In this document: piece after piece, positions 47,001 through 55,940 of the stretch
Layout of the letters: the number at the start of each line of letters is the position of its first letter
Numbering within the stretch: position 1 is the stretch's first letter
Assembly: GCF_013213835.1 (NCBI RefSeq)
Contig: NZ_JABSSU010000008.1
Location: 1-64,000, forward strand
Source: Winogradskyella sp.
Lineage (GTDB): Bacteria; Bacteroidota; Bacteroidia; Flavobacteriales; Flavobacteriaceae
Length of the DNA: 64,000 nucleotides
Reading direction: 5' to 3'
Notes under the pieces: generated by a model
Databases searched by the model: none
What the model was told of the DNA's origin: nothing
What the model saw: only the letters and a program-made list of their open reading frames with translations
Translations under genes and position numbers: made by a program

Positions 47001-47224
47001 CAACAACTTTAGGCAAACCAGACTGGTTTATTTTGCCTGGTACACAAATAGGCATTAGAGGTACTTGGAGATCTTTAGATGAAAATTCACCAAGATTTGC
47101 ACCATTGGCAGCGCCTACTGATTCGGCGAATCCAAATGTAGGACCAATAATTAGTCCTGTGGGGTTCCCTGATGGATCAGAGTGGGAGATTAGAACATAT
47201 ATTCACATTAACATTGGCAAATAA
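44036..47224 (+). CDS. Glycosidase-like TIM barrel fused to a probable outer-membrane beta-barrel
   Basis: The 1062-residue protein has a signal peptide (cleavage near SSFAQ). Residues ~30-400 look like a clan GH-A/GH2-type (beta/alpha)8 glycosidase: NGINWDYVP near the start, acid/base candidate Glu169 (LGNENNYHL), and nucleophile candidate Glu273 (PILFTEFGAD). From about residue 480 to the end (EIRTYIHINIGK) the sequence changes to amphipathic strands with frequent Trp/Tyr/Gly turns, like a bacterial porin. An enzyme joined to an outer-membrane barrel is unusual. The neighbours suggest a beta-glucan substrate. Whether the TIM barrel faces out or into the periplasm is unknown. Confidence 0.65.
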   Translation: MRNSLIKLMVFLLTVSSFAQTSTVNIETTAEGSKLLVNGEPFIVNGINWDYVPIGYNVLDAKFWEKSDDVIMAGLDEEMAVWQNMGVNAIRTYIWMPPKWIAYIYENFGIYTMINSQFGAYGLTVDGVWYPQTDYNDPRVREQLISESVLIAETYKDTPGLLLYMLGNENNYHLTWEGSETDEGIVINDKDEAKRQQARAMYSLFNEAALAMKEVDKSHPIGLCNGDLLYLDIVADECKDIDIYGTNMYRGVSFVDAFDRVKNEFGKPILFTEFGADAYNARDNKEDQYSQAYYMIGNWKEIYQNAAGIGGAMNSIGGFTFQSSDGWWKSGFDDRENADTHQTKANWPSNGYSRDQAKPDDPNMNEEWFGICAKGPTDVRGLYQLYPRASYYALKEAHSFNPYLEDSNAIALESHFNGINLMDAVLRARGDQAASGAGTQDKIRLTNLQAKFTTFSTGGSLLTTPTTADPEENSFPSQTGFDHMQSYFVGIEGKPSPDMRAEVNMNILGNVADNPIDEIFYENRGRQVQVDSQNGEVVLNDNNRVQVYSAEFEWNHDDFDLRGFYRTGHYHWAYEGDFFNLYPEANYGPNLDIYGGEILGIEVDGKGKLDGLKAAFGPQLWWGANPTMLFKYSKNFSGWDVTGIYHRDLNTDLEFDESGRRVLDANQVASGVIPPWPTERASLVAEKEFGKFGITLGGIWGGRPLNGSSFQMYDADRALVLTDKINDNDNWGAKAKITYQGGKFNWYAQGSYMGLVANGGMDQTRTFTGWRLLDTGSGNMTNFLTGFTIATGDLQIAPNFMYQKPLVDPMPNGVPGPGRLRNVIDDPFAVRNGNRETTAGEILFTFDPTPGTWMYQWDNDRAEDAKFAMNLGFVYRHLPTQMDGHIGFLADRTFFAFGESAPAEDLWEVHSRLVSKVSPDLGLIGNFYYGNGQGNGDSQRTITRFGGDLRVIYKKFKIMSHVKVNDWGPFDYHRDFNLTFPMQLMLDVSTTLGKPDWFILPGTQIGIRGTWRSLDENSPRFAPLAAPTDSANPNVGPIISPVGFPDGSEWEIRTYIHINIGK

Positions 47225-47233
47225 AAATATTGT

Positions 47234-48673
47234 ATGATTATGAAAAAATTAAGTTTTAAAAATCACATTGCCCTTCCGTTATTAGGATTAATGTGTGTCT
47301 TCGCAACAAGTTGCGAAAGAGGTTATTCGGATGATATAGATGTGGCAACTTTTCCAGTTTCTCCAGATATTTTCACAGACAATCCGGTTGGTTTAACAGA
47401 TGAATTTTTTGAGTCGTTTGATCCTGCTACAGGTGCAAACACTGAGGGATTTGGTACAGATGATAACGTAGCCTTTAAAGGAACAACATCTATAAGAATT
47501 GATGTGCCTACACCATCAGATCCAAATGGTGGTTACATAGGTGGTATTTTTAGAGATAGAGGAGATGGTAGGGATCTATCTGGTTATGATGCTCTCACAT
47601 TTTGGATGAAAGGATCCACTACTGCATCAGTGGGAACATTAGGATTTGGTTCTGATTTTGAGGAAAACAAGTATGCGGTATCAATAAATGATGTTGAATT
47701 ATCTACTGATTGGCGAAAAATTATAATTCCTATTCCTGACCCATCAAAATTAACCCAAGAAAGAGGAATGTTTATTTTTTCAGCAGGTTCTCAAAGTACA
47801 AATGGTGTCGGGTATACTATTTGGATAGATGAAATGCGTTGGGAGAATTTAGGAACTGTGGCGCAACCAAGACCTGCCATTTTAGCTGGGCAAGACCAAA
47901 CAGCTCAGGCGAATGTAGGTGTCGAGGTGCCTTTAGGCGGTTTAACTCAGACGTTTAATTTAGGTAACGGTCAGGATATTACAGTTAACGCTACACCAGC
48001 ATATTTTGATTTTGTAACTTCAAATCCTTTTGTAGCTTCTGTAAATGATTTAGGTTTAGTATCTGTGGATGGTCCAGGTGAAATTAATTCTGAAACTGGC
48101 CTATTGGAGAACACAGCGACAATAACAGCAAGTATTGCTGGAGTTGAGGCTGCTGGTTCTTTAACAATTGAAGCATCTGATTTAAATATCATAGCTTTAT
48201 TTAGTGATATCTATGCAGAGGTTCCAGTAGATAATTACAATGGGTTTTATGCAGAATTTCAAACAACTCAAGGTTTTAACGTTGATGAAGGTGGTAATGA
48301 AATTATTGATTACACAGAATTAAACTTTGTGGCCATAGAGTTTTATGGAAGGGAAGGTAGTGGAGTTCAACCAATTGATGCATCAGAGATGACACACCTT
48401 CATATCGATGTAAGAGTGAACGAGTCTTTAGATCCTGCTGATTTTTTGACATTTGAACTGTGGAATAACTTTACACTAGGTAATGCGGTTTCAGGCGGTT
48501 TTACGATTTCTTCAGGGGAATTAGCTACTGACCAATGGGTCGAGTTCGACATTCCTTTAACTAGTTTTAATGGCCTAACAGCGACTGACGCATTAGGTGC
48601 ATTATTTACTATCTCAGACGCTACTATTGGGGCAGTGTCGTTGGATAATATCTATTTCTATTCAGAAAATTAA
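47234..48673 (+). CDS. Multidomain surface lipoprotein, probable glycan-binding protein
   Basis: The 479-residue lipoprotein has Cys27 (FATSC). Domain 1 (~55-205) looks like a CBM11-type or galactose-binding-like sandwich (LSGYDALTFWMKGST ... TDWRKIIIPIPD ... YTIWIDEMRWE). Domain 2 (~212-312) is a bacterial Ig-like domain (Big_2 type). Domain 3 (~318-479) has SDIYAEV, MTHLHIDVRV, and VSLDNIYFYSEN, and closely resembles the second domain of the T9SS protein at 62027. It lies 9 bp after the glycosidase-barrel gene and 14 bp before GH16. No catalytic residues are seen; a binding role is inferred. Confidence 0.75.
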   Translation: MIMKKLSFKNHIALPLLGLMCVFATSCERGYSDDIDVATFPVSPDIFTDNPVGLTDEFFESFDPATGANTEGFGTDDNVAFKGTTSIRIDVPTPSDPNGGYIGGIFRDRGDGRDLSGYDALTFWMKGSTTASVGTLGFGSDFEENKYAVSINDVELSTDWRKIIIPIPDPSKLTQERGMFIFSAGSQSTNGVGYTIWIDEMRWENLGTVAQPRPAILAGQDQTAQANVGVEVPLGGLTQTFNLGNGQDITVNATPAYFDFVTSNPFVASVNDLGLVSVDGPGEINSETGLLENTATITASIAGVEAAGSLTIEASDLNIIALFSDIYAEVPVDNYNGFYAEFQTTQGFNVDEGGNEIIDYTELNFVAIEFYGREGSGVQPIDASEMTHLHIDVRVNESLDPADFLTFELWNNFTLGNAVSGGFTISSGELATDQWVEFDIPLTSFNGLTATDALGALFTISDATIGAVSLDNIYFYSEN

Positions 48674-48687
48674 TAATTAAGGAACTT

Positions 48688-49554
48688 ATGAATAATAATA
48701 AAAAAGTAATACAATCATTAGCACTTTTAACGTTAGTTATTGCTATTGGTGGAATAGTAGCAAGTTGTAATCCAGATGACACACAAGTTGTAACAAATTT
48801 TACGAATATAACAATGGAAGACAACTTTGAAGCTGGTGAAACTCCAAACCCTGCGTTTTGGAGTTATGAACTCGGAAATGGGGAAGCTCAAGGTATTCCT
48901 GGATGGGGAAATAATGAGTTACAATTCTACACAAACCGAACCGAAAATGTGAAGGTTGAAGATGGTATGCTAAAAATTACAGCACGGCAGGAAAGTTTTG
49001 AAGGTTTTGGTTATACATCAGGAAGAATTTTAACTAAAGGTAAATTTCAACAAAAGTATGGTCGTTTTGAAGCGCGCATAAGACTGCCTTGGGGACAAGG
49101 TTTATGGCCTGCATTCTGGCTATTAGGTGATGATAATGATGGTGCTGAAATCTGGCCAAATATTGGAGAAATTGATATAATGGAAAACAGAGGTCAAGAG
49201 CCAACATTAATCACTGGTAGCGTGCATGGCCCAGGATATTCTGGTGGAGATTCTATTAACAAAGACTATGACTTAGTAAATGACCGTTTTGATACAGACT
49301 TCCATATCTTTGGTGTAGAATGGGGACCAAACTATATCAACTATTATGTAGATGACGTATTATATAATCAAATAACACCGGAGAGTTTAGAGGAAGAAGA
49401 TGTAGATGCGGCCAATTGGGTGTTTAATGATAGAGAATTCTACATTATCTTAAATGTTGCAGTAGGTGGTAACTATGTAGGTTTCCCAAGTGCAGAAACA
49501 GTATTTCCTCAAACTATGGAGGTAGACTACGTTAGAGTATATTCGGCTGACTAA
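48688..49554 (+). CDS. GH16 family endo-beta-glucanase (laminarinase-like) lipoprotein
   Basis: The 288-residue lipoprotein has Cys27 (IVASC). The GH16 fold spans ~40-288, with the catalytic motif EIDIME: Glu161 nucleophile, Asp163 and Glu166 acid/base (NIGEIDIMENRG). Flanking motifs YGRFEARIRLPWGQGLWPAFWLLG and VEWGPNYINYYVDD match bacterial laminarinases/lichenases. It should cut beta-1,3-glucan internally at the cell surface. Length is that of a single catalytic domain without a CBM. Confidence 0.93.
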   Translation: MNNNKKVIQSLALLTLVIAIGGIVASCNPDDTQVVTNFTNITMEDNFEAGETPNPAFWSYELGNGEAQGIPGWGNNELQFYTNRTENVKVEDGMLKITARQESFEGFGYTSGRILTKGKFQQKYGRFEARIRLPWGQGLWPAFWLLGDDNDGAEIWPNIGEIDIMENRGQEPTLITGSVHGPGYSGGDSINKDYDLVNDRFDTDFHIFGVEWGPNYINYYVDDVLYNQITPESLEEEDVDAANWVFNDREFYIILNVAVGGNYVGFPSAETVFPQTMEVDYVRVYSAD

Positions 49555-49581
49555 AAAAACAAAAAAATACATATAATTTTC

Positions 49582-49609
49582 AAGGTCAAGATTGTCATGT
49601 CTTGACCTT
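49582..49609 (+). other. Strong hairpin between GH16 and the phosphorylase gene
   Basis: AAGGTCAAGA (49582-49591) and TCTTGACCTT (49600-49609) form a perfect 10-bp stem with an 8-base loop. A-rich bases precede it, and only a weak T tract follows. It falls at the border between secreted and cytoplasmic functions in the PUL. Confidence 0.6.
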
Positions 49610-49656
49610 TCTGACCCTCAAATAGTATAATAACTAACAATCAATTAACTTATATT

Positions 49657-52600
49657 TTGAAAGAGACAATTACACAGGATAAATCAGTGAAATTAGAGCC
49701 AGTAACGATTGAGAATAGAGAGTTTTTCAAGATTTACAATAGTGATTACATGCGCCCATTCTTTATGAGCATTGTCAGTGATTCTGATCATTGGATGTTC
49801 ATATCAAGCAATGGTGGTTTAACTGCAGGCCGTAAAAATGCAGAGTACGCATTATTTCCATATTATTCAGATGATAAAATCACTGAATCTGCCGAAATAA
49901 CAGGAGCAAAATCAATTTTTCAAGTCTCTAAAAATGGCCAAGATTTTATTTGGGAGCCTTTTTCAATTAGATTTCAAGATAATTACGATACAAAGTGCAA
50001 TCTGTATAAAAGTGTTTATGGAAATTCTGTGATTTTTGAAGAACAGAATCTCGATTTAGGATTAACTTTTAGGTACGAGTGGTCTTCTAGCGATAAATAC
50101 GGATTTGTAAAGAAATCGAGATTAACGAACAATTCTGAAACAACCGTTACAGTAAATATCTTGGATGGTATTCAGAATGTTATGCCATATGGTGTGAGTA
50201 GTGCTCTTCAAAATGCTAGTAGTAATTTGGTTGATGCGTATAAAAGAACAGAGTTAGTTGAAGATTCAGGAATAGGTATTTTTGCTTTAAGTGCCATAAT
50301 TGTTGATAAAGCTGAGCCAAGCGAAGCATTAAAAGCTAATATTGCTTGGTCTCTTGGGTTAGATAACCCAAAATACCTATTGTCTTCACTTCAATTAGAT
50401 AAATTTAGAAACTTTGGTGAGGCTGATCAAGAAACTGATATTAAGGCAGAAAAAGGGGCATATTTTATAAATGCGCAATTAGATGTAAATGCTGGTGAGC
50501 AAAAGGATTGGTTGATTGTTGCAAACGTTAATCAAAATCATTCATCAATTGCTGAGATTTCTAATCAGCTTGGTTCTAGTGAAGCTTTATTAAAAAATCT
50601 TAATGAGGATATCGCTGAAGGAACAAAAAACCTTATTAACCTGAATGCTTCGTCCGATGGTCTACAATTAACATCTGATAATTATAAGGATTCAAGACAT
50701 TTCTCAAACACATTGTTTAATATAATGAGAGGAGGAATATTTGATGATGCTTATACGATTGAAAAATGGGATTTTAAAACATACATTGCGAAAGCAAATA
50801 AGAAAGTAGCTCGCAATACTGAAGATATCATCAATGACCTACCAGAAAAGTTTGAATTAAAAAAGCTAAGACACATAGCGTGGAGTAGTGATGATAAAAA
50901 CTTTAGACGTTTATGTTTAGAGTATATGCCACTTAAGTTTAGTAGAAGACATGGTGATCCAAGTCGTCCATGGAATAAGTTTTCTATTAATACAAGGAGT
51001 GAAATTGATGGTTCGAAGATTTTAGATTATGAAGGAAACTGGCGAGATATTTTTCAGAACTGGGAGGCTTTAGCATTCTCATACCCTGAGTTTATCGAAA
51101 GTATGATTCATAAGTTTTTAAATGCTACTACTTTTGATGGCTATAATCCTTACAGAGTTACCAAGGATGGATTTGATTGGGAAGTAAATGATCCTGAAGA
51201 TCCTTGGGCATACATTGGTTATTGGGGTGATCATCAGATTATCTATTTACTAAAGTTTTTAGAGTTTATTGAAGATTATCAGCCAGGTAGATTAGAAAGT
51301 TACTTTAATGAAGAATTGTTTGTTTATGCAAACGTGCCTTATAAAATTAAATCTTATGAGGATTTATTAAAAGATCCTAAAGACACTATCCTTTTTGATG
51401 ACGATTTAGATCATAAAATCAGAGAAGAGAGAGATGCACTTGGTGCAGATGGTGCCTTATTAAGAGATGAAAATAGATTTATTGTTAAGGCTAATTTCAT
51501 TGAAAAAATCTTAGCAACAGCATTAGCTAAGCTTTCTAATTTTATTCCAGAAGGCGGTATTTGGATGAATACACAGCGTCCAGAATGGAATGATGCTAAT
51601 AATGCATTAGTTGGTAATGGGATTTCTATGGTAACCTTATATTACTTAAGACGTTTCATGAAGTTTTTTGAAGGTGTTTTTGATAAATCTACTACTGATA
51701 AGGTTGTTGTGTCTAATGAATTATTGACATTTTTTAACGAAGTACATGCCACTTTCAATTCGCACAAGGATTTATTATCAGGACCAATTAATGATGCTAA
51801 AAGAAAGAAAGTATTAGATGGTGTTGGTAAAGCAGGAGATGTTTTTAGAACTCAGATATATGATAATGCCTTTTCTGGAAGAAAATCAGAATTAAAAGTT
51901 GAAGATTTAAAAGACTTTGTAAAAGTGACATTAAGCTTCCTTGAGCATTCTATCGAGGCCAACAAGCGTGAAGATAATTTATATCATGCATATAATCTAA
52001 TGACAGTTAAGGGAGATGAGATTATGATCTCTTACTTAGATGAAATGTTAGAAGGACAGGTAGCCGCTTTAAGTTCTGGATATCTATCCTCTAAAGAAAA
52101 CCTCTCTGTGTTAGATGCATTAAAAAGTAGTAAACTTTTTAGAGACGATCAATACAGTTATATCCTTTATCCGTTTAAAGAGTTAAAAGGTTTCATGGAT
52201 AGAAATACGGTTTCTTTGGATGCTGTTTATAGTTCATCTTTACTTCAAAAAATGGTTGATGATAATAATAAAAGTATCATCGAAAAAGATTTGAATGGTG
52301 AATATCACTTCAACGGTAATTTTAAAAATGCTGATGATTTATCAGAAGCATTACATAATTTAGAAGGAACAGTTTATGGTGATTTAGCCCAATCAGAGAA
52401 AGAAGACATACTTCAAATATTTGAAGAAATCTTTAATCATAAAGCATTTACAGGAAGATCAGGTACGTTCTACGGTTACGAAGGTTTAGGTTCTATATAT
52501 TGGCATATGGTGTCTAAACTATTATTAGCTGTAATGGAGTGCTGTCAGAAAGCAATAGCTGGTAACGAAAGTCCTGAGACAGTTGGTAAATTGTTAGAAC

Positions 52601-53100
52601 ATTATTACGAAATTAATGAAGGAATTGGTGTTCATAAATCCCCGGAACTTTATGGTGCCTTCCCAACAGATCCATATTCTCATACGCCGGCAGGTAAAGG
52701 TGCTCAGCAACCTGGAATGACTGGCCAAGTGAAAGAAGATATTATTAGTCGTTTTGGGGAGCTAGGTGTCTTTATTAAAGACGGTTTATTAGTATTTAAT
52801 CCATGCATGCTTAGAAAAGAAGAATTCCTTAAGCAATCACAAACCTTAGATTATATTACCGCGGATGGTAAATCAGCGCATCTTCATGTAAATGAAGGAC
52901 AACTTGTATTTACATTCTGTCAAGTGCCTGTTGTGTATTGTATTTCTGACGAACATAGAACAGAATCCCAGTTTAAAGACGGTACTATGAAATCTTTAAA
53001 CGGATTGGCTGCTGACGAAACAACAAGTCAAGCTGTATTTAGCAGAAGTGGTGACGTTGAAGTGATCAAAGTATATATAAAAGAAGATTATTTAAAGTAA
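49657..53100 (+). CDS. Very large GH94/GH149-like beta-glucan phosphorylase
   Basis: The 1147-residue protein has no signal peptide and should be cytoplasmic. The only sensible start is TTG 49657, preceded by the same AACTAACAATnAAC-type leader as other PUL genes. The body resembles cellobiose-phosphorylase relatives: a beta-sandwich (~15-320) then an (alpha/alpha)6 barrel. The general-acid region RPEWNDANNALVGNG (Asp646) corresponds to the GH94 DWND motif. Length (>1100 aa) and context in a beta-1,3-glucan PUL fit GH149, which cleaves beta-1,3-gluco-oligosaccharides with phosphate to glucose-1-phosphate. GH94 or another phosphorylase family is possible. Confidence 0.75.
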   Translation: MKETITQDKSVKLEPVTIENREFFKIYNSDYMRPFFMSIVSDSDHWMFISSNGGLTAGRKNAEYALFPYYSDDKITESAEITGAKSIFQVSKNGQDFIWEPFSIRFQDNYDTKCNLYKSVYGNSVIFEEQNLDLGLTFRYEWSSSDKYGFVKKSRLTNNSETTVTVNILDGIQNVMPYGVSSALQNASSNLVDAYKRTELVEDSGIGIFALSAIIVDKAEPSEALKANIAWSLGLDNPKYLLSSLQLDKFRNFGEADQETDIKAEKGAYFINAQLDVNAGEQKDWLIVANVNQNHSSIAEISNQLGSSEALLKNLNEDIAEGTKNLINLNASSDGLQLTSDNYKDSRHFSNTLFNIMRGGIFDDAYTIEKWDFKTYIAKANKKVARNTEDIINDLPEKFELKKLRHIAWSSDDKNFRRLCLEYMPLKFSRRHGDPSRPWNKFSINTRSEIDGSKILDYEGNWRDIFQNWEALAFSYPEFIESMIHKFLNATTFDGYNPYRVTKDGFDWEVNDPEDPWAYIGYWGDHQIIYLLKFLEFIEDYQPGRLESYFNEELFVYANVPYKIKSYEDLLKDPKDTILFDDDLDHKIREERDALGADGALLRDENRFIVKANFIEKILATALAKLSNFIPEGGIWMNTQRPEWNDANNALVGNGISMVTLYYLRRFMKFFEGVFDKSTTDKVVVSNELLTFFNEVHATFNSHKDLLSGPINDAKRKKVLDGVGKAGDVFRTQIYDNAFSGRKSELKVEDLKDFVKVTLSFLEHSIEANKREDNLYHAYNLMTVKGDEIMISYLDEMLEGQVAALSSGYLSSKENLSVLDALKSSKLFRDDQYSYILYPFKELKGFMDRNTVSLDAVYSSSLLQKMVDDNNKSIIEKDLNGEYHFNGNFKNADDLSEALHNLEGTVYGDLAQSEKEDILQIFEEIFNHKAFTGRSGTFYGYEGLGSIYWHMVSKLLLAVMECCQKAIAGNESPETVGKLLEHYYEINEGIGVHKSPELYGAFPTDPYSHTPAGKGAQQPGMTGQVKEDIISRFGELGVFIKDGLLVFNPCMLRKEEFLKQSQTLDYITADGKSAHLHVNEGQLVFTFCQVPVVYCISDEHRTESQFKDGTMKSLNGLAADETTSQAVFSRSGDVEVIKVYIKEDYLK

Positions 53101-53113
53101 AAACAAGAAAATC

Positions 53114-54406
53114 ATGAAAAAAAGAGTTCAACACATAATTTTTGCATTATCTCTAATACTCATGGTTTCTTGTGAAGAAAAGAAGAAGGAAGAAGATACA
53201 ACCCAAATTAGAAAAGAAGTGACAGCTAAAGATATATTAGGGAACCCAGATTATTTAGCTATATCATATGGCGGATATAGAGAAAAGTCAAGGGATAGCC
53301 AGCCTACCTTAGCAGAGCTGAAGGAGGATTTAAAGATCTTATCAGCAATGGGTGTTAAGATGTTGAGAACATATAACGTTCAACCAAAATTACCACATGC
53401 ATCAAACGTCTTAAAAGCGATAAAGGAGCTTAAGAAAGAAGATGATGATTTTGAAATGTATGTAATGCTGGGTGCATGGATAGATTGTTTAAATGCTTGG
53501 ACAGACAAGGTGCCAAATCATGATGTAGAAAGTCCAAATAATGAAGGAGAGATTAAAAGAGCAGTTGCCCTTGCTAATCAATATCCAGACATTGTAAAAG
53601 TAATTGCTGTTGGTAATGAAGCTATGGTAAAGTGGGCAACCTCTTATTATGTACAGCCTAATGTTATTCTTAAATGGGTCAATCATCTTCAAGATTTAAA
53701 GAAGAATGGTAAACTTCCTGGTGATTTATGGATTACGAGTTCTGATGATTTTTCATCATGGGGAGGCGGATCAGATGAATATCATGTAAAGGATTTAGAA
53801 GAGCTTGTCAAAGCGGTGGACTTTATTTCCATGCATACGTATCCATACCATAATACCCATTATAATCCATCATTTTGGGGAGTTCCAACTGCGCATAGAA
53901 CAATGCCTGATACTACTAAAATAGAGATGGCAATGGAACGCTCTATCAAGTTTGCTCAAAAGCAATTTGATAGTGTTACCAATTATATGAAGAGTTTAGG
54001 TGTTAATAAACCTATTCATATTGGGGAAACAGGTTGGGCTACAGTGTCTAGCGGATTCTATGGGAATAAAGGTTCTAGAGCAACCGATGAATACAAACAA
54101 GGCCTCTATTATAAACAAATGAGAAGATGGACAAATAGAGCTGGGATTTCATGCTTTTATTTTGAAGCATTTAATGAACAATGGAAAGATGCTCACAATT
54201 CAAAAGGTTCAGAAAATCACTTCGGTTTATTTACAATTGATGGTAAAGCAAAATATCCTATTTGGGACCTTGTAGATAAGGGCATTTTTGAAGGACTTAC
54301 CAGAGGAGGTAATGTCATTACAAAAACATATGATGGTGATAGAAAAGTGCTATTAAAAGAAGTGCTAGTCCCACCAACTGAGGAAGAAGTAATGGCTGCG
54401 AAATAA
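53114..54406 (+). CDS. GH17 family beta-1,3-glucanase lipoprotein
   Basis: The 430-residue lipoprotein has Cys20 (LMVSC) followed by EEKKKEEDTT. The GH17 TIM barrel spans ~35-400: LRTYNVQPKL, acid/base Glu169 (AVGNEAMV), MHTYPYH, and nucleophile Glu305 (HIGETGWAT). GH17 enzymes act on beta-1,3-glucan, including laminarin oligosaccharides. It starts 14 bp after the phosphorylase gene. A second, soluble GH17 lies downstream, suggesting one acts on the surface or periplasmic side and the other in the cytoplasm. Confidence 0.9.
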   Translation: MKKRVQHIIFALSLILMVSCEEKKKEEDTTQIRKEVTAKDILGNPDYLAISYGGYREKSRDSQPTLAELKEDLKILSAMGVKMLRTYNVQPKLPHASNVLKAIKELKKEDDDFEMYVMLGAWIDCLNAWTDKVPNHDVESPNNEGEIKRAVALANQYPDIVKVIAVGNEAMVKWATSYYVQPNVILKWVNHLQDLKKNGKLPGDLWITSSDDFSSWGGGSDEYHVKDLEELVKAVDFISMHTYPYHNTHYNPSFWGVPTAHRTMPDTTKIEMAMERSIKFAQKQFDSVTNYMKSLGVNKPIHIGETGWATVSSGFYGNKGSRATDEYKQGLYYKQMRRWTNRAGISCFYFEAFNEQWKDAHNSKGSENHFGLFTIDGKAKYPIWDLVDKGIFEGLTRGGNVITKTYDGDRKVLLKEVLVPPTEEEVMAAK

Positions 54407-54416
54407 TAAATACGTT

Positions 54417-55919
54417 ATGAAACTATTTAAACTAAGTATATCTTTTTTAATTGTTTTTATGAGTTGTAATCAACGAGGAGAAGAGCTTAAGGTTTCAATT
54501 TATGAAACTTCGGCAAGCGGAAATAAATTAACTCTGGTATCGTCGTTACCTCAAGACGAAGAGGTTGATTTACTGCCGGTCATTGAAATTAATCCTGAAA
54601 AAAGATTTCAAAAGATTACTGGTTTTGGTGGTGCCTTTACTGAGTCATCAGCCTACTTGTTAAATAACTTAAGCAAACCTAATAGAGATAAGATTATAAA
54701 CGCTTATTTCGGTGAAGAAGGTGCTAATTATTCCTTATGTAGGACTCATATGAATTCATGTGACTTCTCATTATCTCAATACTCTTATTCGCCAGTTCCT
54801 GATGATATGGAATTGGAGCATTTTACTATTGAAGAGGATAAAGCAGATTTAATACCTATGATAAAAGATGCTATGGCAGCATCTAAAGATGGATTTAAGT
54901 TGTTTGCGTCACCTTGGACTGCGTCACCTTGGATGAAAGATAACAACCATTGGGTTGGCGGAAAACTTTTACCTAAGTATTACGATACTTGGGCTTTATT
55001 CTTTTCAAAATATGTTACGGCATATGAGGCAGAAGGAATTCCTGTTTGGGGTTTTACTGTAGAAAATGAGCCTCACGGAAATGGTAATAACTGGGAGAGT
55101 ATGCACTTCACTCCAGAGGAAATGACAGATTTTGTTATGAATCACTTAGGACCAAAGTTAGAAGCAGATGGTTATGGTGATAAGATTATTCTTGGATACG
55201 ATCAAAACCGTGAAGGATTAAAGGAATGGGTAGATGTCATGTTTGCTACTGAAGCATCTTCAAAGTATTTTGATGGTACGGCAATACATTGGTATGAAAG
55301 TACATATGAAGTATTTCCTGAAGCACTACAATATGCGCATAACAAAGCACCAAATAAATATCTTATAGAAACAGAAGGTTGTATAGATTCTGAAGTACCT
55401 GCATGGAAAGATGATTCATGGTATTGGGAAAAAGAAGCAACAGATTGGGGTTATGATTGGAGACCAGATGAACAAAAATACTTACATCCCAAATACGCAC
55501 CTGTTAACCGTTACGCCCGAGACATCATTGGATGCTTAAACAATTGGGTAGATGGTTGGGTCGATTGGAATATGGTTTTAAATAAACAAGGTGGCCCAAA
55601 TTGGTTTAAAAATTGGTGTGGTGCTCCAGTCATAGTGGATCCAGAAACAGATGAGGTTTATTTTACTCCATTGTATTTCACCATGGCGCACTTTAGTAAA
55701 TTCATAAGACCTGATGCACAAGTGATCGATACAAATAATTCCTATGAAGAATTACAGGTAACTGCAGCCGAGAATCCTGACGGATCAATTGCCGTAGTGG
55801 TGTTTAACGAGGGTAAAGAGGATAAAAGGTTTTATTTAGGATTAGGTGATAAGAAAACAGCGATAGCGATCAACGGACAAACCTTACAAACCATAATAAT
55901 TCCAAACCAAACTAAATAA
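54417..55919 (+). CDS. GH30 family beta-glycosidase lipoprotein (beta-1,6-glucanase-like)
   Basis: The 500-residue lipoprotein has Cys17 (VFMSC). The GH30 pattern is complete: GFGGAFTESSAYLL at ~69, ASPWTASPWMK at ~164, acid/base Glu218 (VENEPHGN), nucleophile Glu320 (IETEGC), then WVDWNMVLNKQGGPNW and the C-terminal beta-domain. GH30 members in laminarin PULs remove beta-1,6-linked glucose branches; glucosylceramidase-like activity is another option in the family. It lies between GH17 and the sugar transporter. Confidence 0.9.
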   Translation: MKLFKLSISFLIVFMSCNQRGEELKVSIYETSASGNKLTLVSSLPQDEEVDLLPVIEINPEKRFQKITGFGGAFTESSAYLLNNLSKPNRDKIINAYFGEEGANYSLCRTHMNSCDFSLSQYSYSPVPDDMELEHFTIEEDKADLIPMIKDAMAASKDGFKLFASPWTASPWMKDNNHWVGGKLLPKYYDTWALFFSKYVTAYEAEGIPVWGFTVENEPHGNGNNWESMHFTPEEMTDFVMNHLGPKLEADGYGDKIILGYDQNREGLKEWVDVMFATEASSKYFDGTAIHWYESTYEVFPEALQYAHNKAPNKYLIETEGCIDSEVPAWKDDSWYWEKEATDWGYDWRPDEQKYLHPKYAPVNRYARDIIGCLNNWVDGWVDWNMVLNKQGGPNWFKNWCGAPVIVDPETDEVYFTPLYFTMAHFSKFIRPDAQVIDTNNSYEELQVTAAENPDGSIAVVVFNEGKEDKRFYLGLGDKKTAIAINGQTLQTIIIPNQTK

Positions 55920-55940
55920 TAACTAAACTAACTAACTATT

